From contig JACMMR010000050.1 of NCBI GenBank assembly GCA_014378965.1, positions 1-7,103 of the forward strand: a stretch of DNA of 7,103 bases, read 5' to 3'. This stretch comes from Candidatus Parcubacteria bacterium (GTDB taxonomy: Bacteria > Patescibacteriota > Minisyncoccia > Phycocordibacterales > CAIZLB01). This document shows positions 6,065 through 7,103 of this stretch, in pieces (position 1 is the stretch's first letter; each line of letters opens with the position of its first letter). The translations under genes were made by a program, and so were the position numbers. The notes beneath the pieces were generated by a model. That model was given only the letters and a program-made list of their open reading frames with translations, had not been told where the DNA came from and did not search any database.

Positions 6065-6211
6065 GTGTATACAGTTACACTAAGCAAGTCGACAATTCGG
6101 CTTGCGGATAGGAATCGAAAAGCTTTGCTATATTTTTGAGAACTTTTAGTTCGTAAAAATCGCAAAGGTGTACTGACCTCGTAGAGGTCGATTCCTACAA
6201 CTTTACACCTT
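6064..6211 (+). ncRNA. Putative structured RNA element between tRNA-Met and tRNA-Asp
   Basis: This 148-nt spacer has no plausible + strand gene but dense complementarity. H0: AGTGTA/TACACT (6064-6069/6076-6081). H1: GCAAGTCGA/TCGGCTTGC (6084-6092/6097-6105), loop CAAT, one T·G. P1: TAGGAATC/GATTCCTA (6109-6116/6190-6197). Inside P1 is a long hairpin, CTTTGC/GCAAAG (6123-6128/6162-6167) continued by ATTTTT/AAAAAT (6132-6137/6155-6160) and GAAC/GTTC (6140-6143/6149-6152), and a second hairpin GACCTC-GTA-GAGGTC (6175-6189) that abuts P1. GTGTA (6168-6172) can pair with TACAC (6204-6208), crossing P1 as a pseudoknot. It is not a tRNA (no D arm or anticodon arm) and I match it to no known RNA family. 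It could be an independent small RNA, a processed tRNA spacer or a regulatory element; direction is assumed from the flanking tRNAs. Confidence 0.45.
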
Positions 6212-6237
6212 GAGACATTGTGTTTATTATGTATAAT
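6210..6237 (+). promoter_or_regulatory. Predicted internal promoter for tRNA-Asp
   Basis: TTGAGA (6210-6215, 5/6 match), a 16-nt spacer, and a perfect TATAAT (6232-6237) predict a start near 6244, 15 nt before tRNA-Asp. This is the best -35/-10 pair in the window. The -35 overlaps the last bases of the structured spacer, so that element could affect or be affected by this promoter. Confidence 0.65.
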
Positions 6238-6258
6238 AGACATATCCATCAAGATAAT

Positions 6259-6332
6259 GCGGTGGTAGCTCAGCTGGTTAGAGCGTCCGCCTGTCACGCG
6301 GAAGGTCGTGGGTTCAAGTCCCATTCACCGCG
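6259..6332 (+). tRNA. tRNA-Asp (GUC)
   Basis: Standard cloverleaf: acceptor GCGGTGG/TCACCGC (7-66 is G·T), D arm GCTC-AGCTGGTTA-GAGC, anticodon arm TCCGC-CTGTCAC-GCGGA (anticodon GTC, 6293-6295), variable AGGTC, T arm GTGGG-TTCAAGT-CCCAT. Discriminator G73 is the AspRS identity base. CCA is not encoded (CAT follows), unlike the tRNA-Met upstream, so a CCA-adding enzyme is needed. It is followed 6 nt later by the terminator. Confidence 0.96.
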
Positions 6333-6338
6333 CATTTG

Positions 6339-6365
6339 AAAAAAGCACCTAATAGGTGCTTTTTT
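6339..6365 (+). terminator. Intrinsic terminator of the tRNA cluster
   Basis: GCACCT (6345-6350), loop AAT, AGGTGC (6354-6359) and six T (6360-6365) make a strong hairpin. Six A precede the stem, extending it to 12 bp and giving a T-tract on the opposite strand too, so it could act in both directions. Confidence 0.92.
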
Positions 6366-6375
6366 CGTGGGGTGA

Positions 6376-6395
6376 GGAGGCAATAGTTTGCCTCC
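6376..6395. repeat. Perfect 8-bp inverted repeat (hairpin) of unknown role
   Basis: GGAGGCAA (6376-6383), loop TAGT, TTGCCTCC (6388-6395). It follows the terminator by 10 nt but has no T-tract on either side, so it is not itself a clear terminator. It contains GAGGAGG (6374-6380), the only strong Shine-Dalgarno-like sequence nearby, which would be sequestered in the stem, but no start codon follows it at a useful distance. Confidence 0.5.
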
Positions 6396-6445
6396 GTGGT
6401 GGACTTGAAAAATTTTCTATATCAGAAGTATTTTTGTTATAAGTT

Positions 6446-6454
6446 TGATACAAT
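6446..6454 (+). promoter_or_regulatory. Extended -10 promoter of the small membrane protein gene
   Basis: TGATACAAT is an extended -10 (TG-n-TACAAT, hexamer 6449-6454). The ATG at 6461 is exactly 7 nt after the last box base, so transcription would begin at the A of the start codon. No Shine-Dalgarno precedes the ATG and no good -35 is seen. Confidence 0.55.
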
Positions 6455-6460
6455 GATTAT

Positions 6461-6601
6461 ATGCAAATACAATGGAACAAAGTAACCTGGTACTCTCGCT
6501 TAGCAGCGATTATCCTTTTTATACTACTTATCCCAATGCTTACTTTTTATATCGGTATGAAATATCAAGAGGTTAAGTATATTACATTACAAGTAAAATA
6601 G
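6461..6601 (+). CDS. Small single-TM membrane protein (46 aa)
   Basis: This 46-codon ORF reads 'MQIQWNKVTWYSRLAAIILF' at its N terminus, then one TM helix (about 13-34, ending 'MLTFYIG') and a short polar tail 'MKYQEVKYITLQVK'. I recall many Parcubacteria micro-proteins with the same 'NKVTWYSR/KL...FYxGxxYQ' plan, often of unknown function. The start is supported by the extended -10 exactly upstream. The stop is 4 nt before the GerMN-like gene, so the two form an operon and may act together at the membrane. Topology is predicted N-in by the basic residues before the helix. No catalytic motif is visible. Confidence 0.75.
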   Translation: MQIQWNKVTWYSRLAAIILFILLIPMLTFYIGMKYQEVKYITLQVK

Positions 6602-6605
6602 GCAT

Positions 6606-7103
6606 ATGCAAAAAAACCTTATAATCCTTATCTTATTATTAGCCATAGCTGGTGGAATAGCTTTTTATCTTCAACACAGTGTGATATTGGTGAGACCTGC
6701 AAATGAAAACGCTACTACGTCAATTGTAACTGGTACTCCTGATCAAGAGATTATTTCAGCAAGTACATCAATGAAGATAAAAGTTGCACTTCTCGGTGCA
6801 CAGATGGAAACTTCAAACAAAGATAATTTTAGAGGTTGTGATGTTATTGATTTACAAGAAAGAACTGTTCCAATCTCAACAATGCCTTTAAATGCCGCAC
6901 TCCGAGAATTGTTTTCCAAAAAGGATATTTGGATGCCGAGTGAATTGGCTCCAGGAAACTTTATTTCTTCGCAAAAAGAATTGTTTTTTGATAATGTTTC
7001 TACAGAAAATGGAACTGCAAAAATATATCTACTTGGTAAGATAGGGCCATTAAATGGAGTATGTGACGATCCAAGGCTTCGTATTCAACTTGAAGAAACA
7101 GCA
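6606..7103 (+). CDS. GerMN-like domain protein, membrane-anchored or secreted, 3'-truncated by window edge
   Basis: The frame stays open for 166 codons from the ATG at 6606 to the window end. Residues 3-22 ('KNLIILILLLAIAGGIAFYL') form a signal anchor or uncleaved signal peptide; no lipobox Cys is seen. A low-complexity Thr/Ser linker (35-56) leads to a domain with 'MKIKVALLGAQ', 'CDVIDLQERTVPIS', 'PLNAALRELFS', 'LFFDNVSTENGTAKIYLLGK' and 'GVCDDPRLRIQLEETA'. This order (processed variable, LNAALRxLF helix, then a VxxGxAxIYL strand and a CDxPRxxxQIExTA helix) matches GerMN (sporulation/germination) domains as found in Patescibacteria, where the role is unknown because these bacteria do not sporulate; a cell-envelope or peptidoglycan-linked role is a guess. 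C78 and C153 may form a disulfide outside the cell. It lacks a Shine-Dalgarno and is likely coupled to the 46-aa gene ahead. Confidence 0.75.
   Translation, partial: MQKNLIILILLLAIAGGIAFYLQHSVILVRPANENATTSIVTGTPDQEIISASTSMKIKVALLGAQMETSNKDNFRGCDVIDLQERTVPISTMPLNAALRELFSKKDIWMPSELAPGNFISSQKELFFDNVSTENGTAKIYLLGKIGPLNGVCDDPRLRIQLEETA

Noticed and set aside
6064..6081. AGTGTA/TACACT hairpin after tRNA-Met as a terminator
   Set aside because: The stem is AT-rich, only 6 bp, and is followed by AAGCAAG rather than a T-tract.
6165..6211. Mini-tRNA formed by AAGGTGTA...TACACCTT with a GATTCCTAC T-arm-like segment
   Set aside because: Only about 47 nt, with no D arm and no anticodon arm, and the T-loop-like bases are better explained by pairing with TAGGAATC at 6109-6116.
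6064..6211. tmRNA, SRP RNA, RNase P RNA or a tRNA intron in the spacer
   Set aside because: The element is too short for tmRNA or RNase P RNA, lacks the SRP GGAA loop region and any tag ORF, and both flanking tRNAs are complete, so nothing is interrupted.
6007..6324. 105-codon minus-strand ORF across the tRNA cluster
   Set aside because: Its ends ('GLEPTTFRVTGGRSNQLSYH' and 'CGRNRTFDLGL') are the well-known false translations of the antisense strand of tRNA genes, and its middle lies over the structured spacer.
1..7103. CRISPR array, transposase or insertion sequence, prophage or attachment site
   Set aside because: No regularly spaced direct repeats, no transposase or integrase motifs, and no duplicated tRNA 3' end were seen.

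Overview
The window looks like a compact, AT-rich chromosomal segment of a Candidatus Patescibacteria (CPR) bacterium, most likely from the Parcubacteria side. I infer this from protein families recalled as typical of that group: a PilV/PilX-like minor-pilin pair with 'AEEVIEVIRNKRD' and 'AFFVADSAAECAFYYD' motifs, a LigA with the 'QWSFGDAFSE' and 'CGGDGSIERIEGQAAYRC' variants, a two-TM protein ending in an 'AHKIRNEIAH' module, a tiny 'NKVTWYSRL' membrane protein, and a lipoprotein-size GerMN-like protein. No search was run, so the taxonomy is inference. All supported genes are on the + strand.

Layout: 1-537 is the 3' part of a PilV-like minor pilin, and 554-1171 is a PilX-like minor pilin; together they are the tail of a type IV pilus/pseudopilus operon. 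1188-3212 is ligA (NAD+-dependent DNA ligase). 3258-3566 and 3571-5001 are gatC and gatA, two subunits of the GatCAB tRNA-dependent amidotransferase; gatB is not in the window. 5011-5847 encodes a two-TM protein with a C-terminal HEPN-like RNxxxH motif. 5897-6332 is a tRNA cluster: a divergent initiator tRNA-Met(CAU), an elongator-type tRNA-Met(CAU), a 150-base structured spacer, and tRNA-Asp(GUC). It closes with a strong intrinsic terminator at 6339-6365. 6461-6601 encodes a 46-aa membrane protein and 6606-7103 the 5' part of a GerMN-like secreted or anchored protein that runs off the window.

Two themes link the genes. First, translation: GatCA, both CAU tRNAs and tRNA-Asp serve aminoacyl-tRNA supply. 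Second, expression: at the first gene of almost every transcription unit a -10 box, often an extended TGnTATAAT type, lies 6-11 nt before the ATG. This implies leaderless or nearly leaderless mRNAs, while within-operon genes lack good Shine-Dalgarno sequences.

The items most worth a second look are the initiator tRNA (altered D-loop/T-loop contacts, only two of the three anticodon-stem G-C pairs, and a leader that can pair with its 5' half), the structured spacer between the tRNAs (four nested or adjacent hairpins plus a possible pseudoknot), the membrane HEPN-like protein, and the ligase with a degenerate zinc finger.
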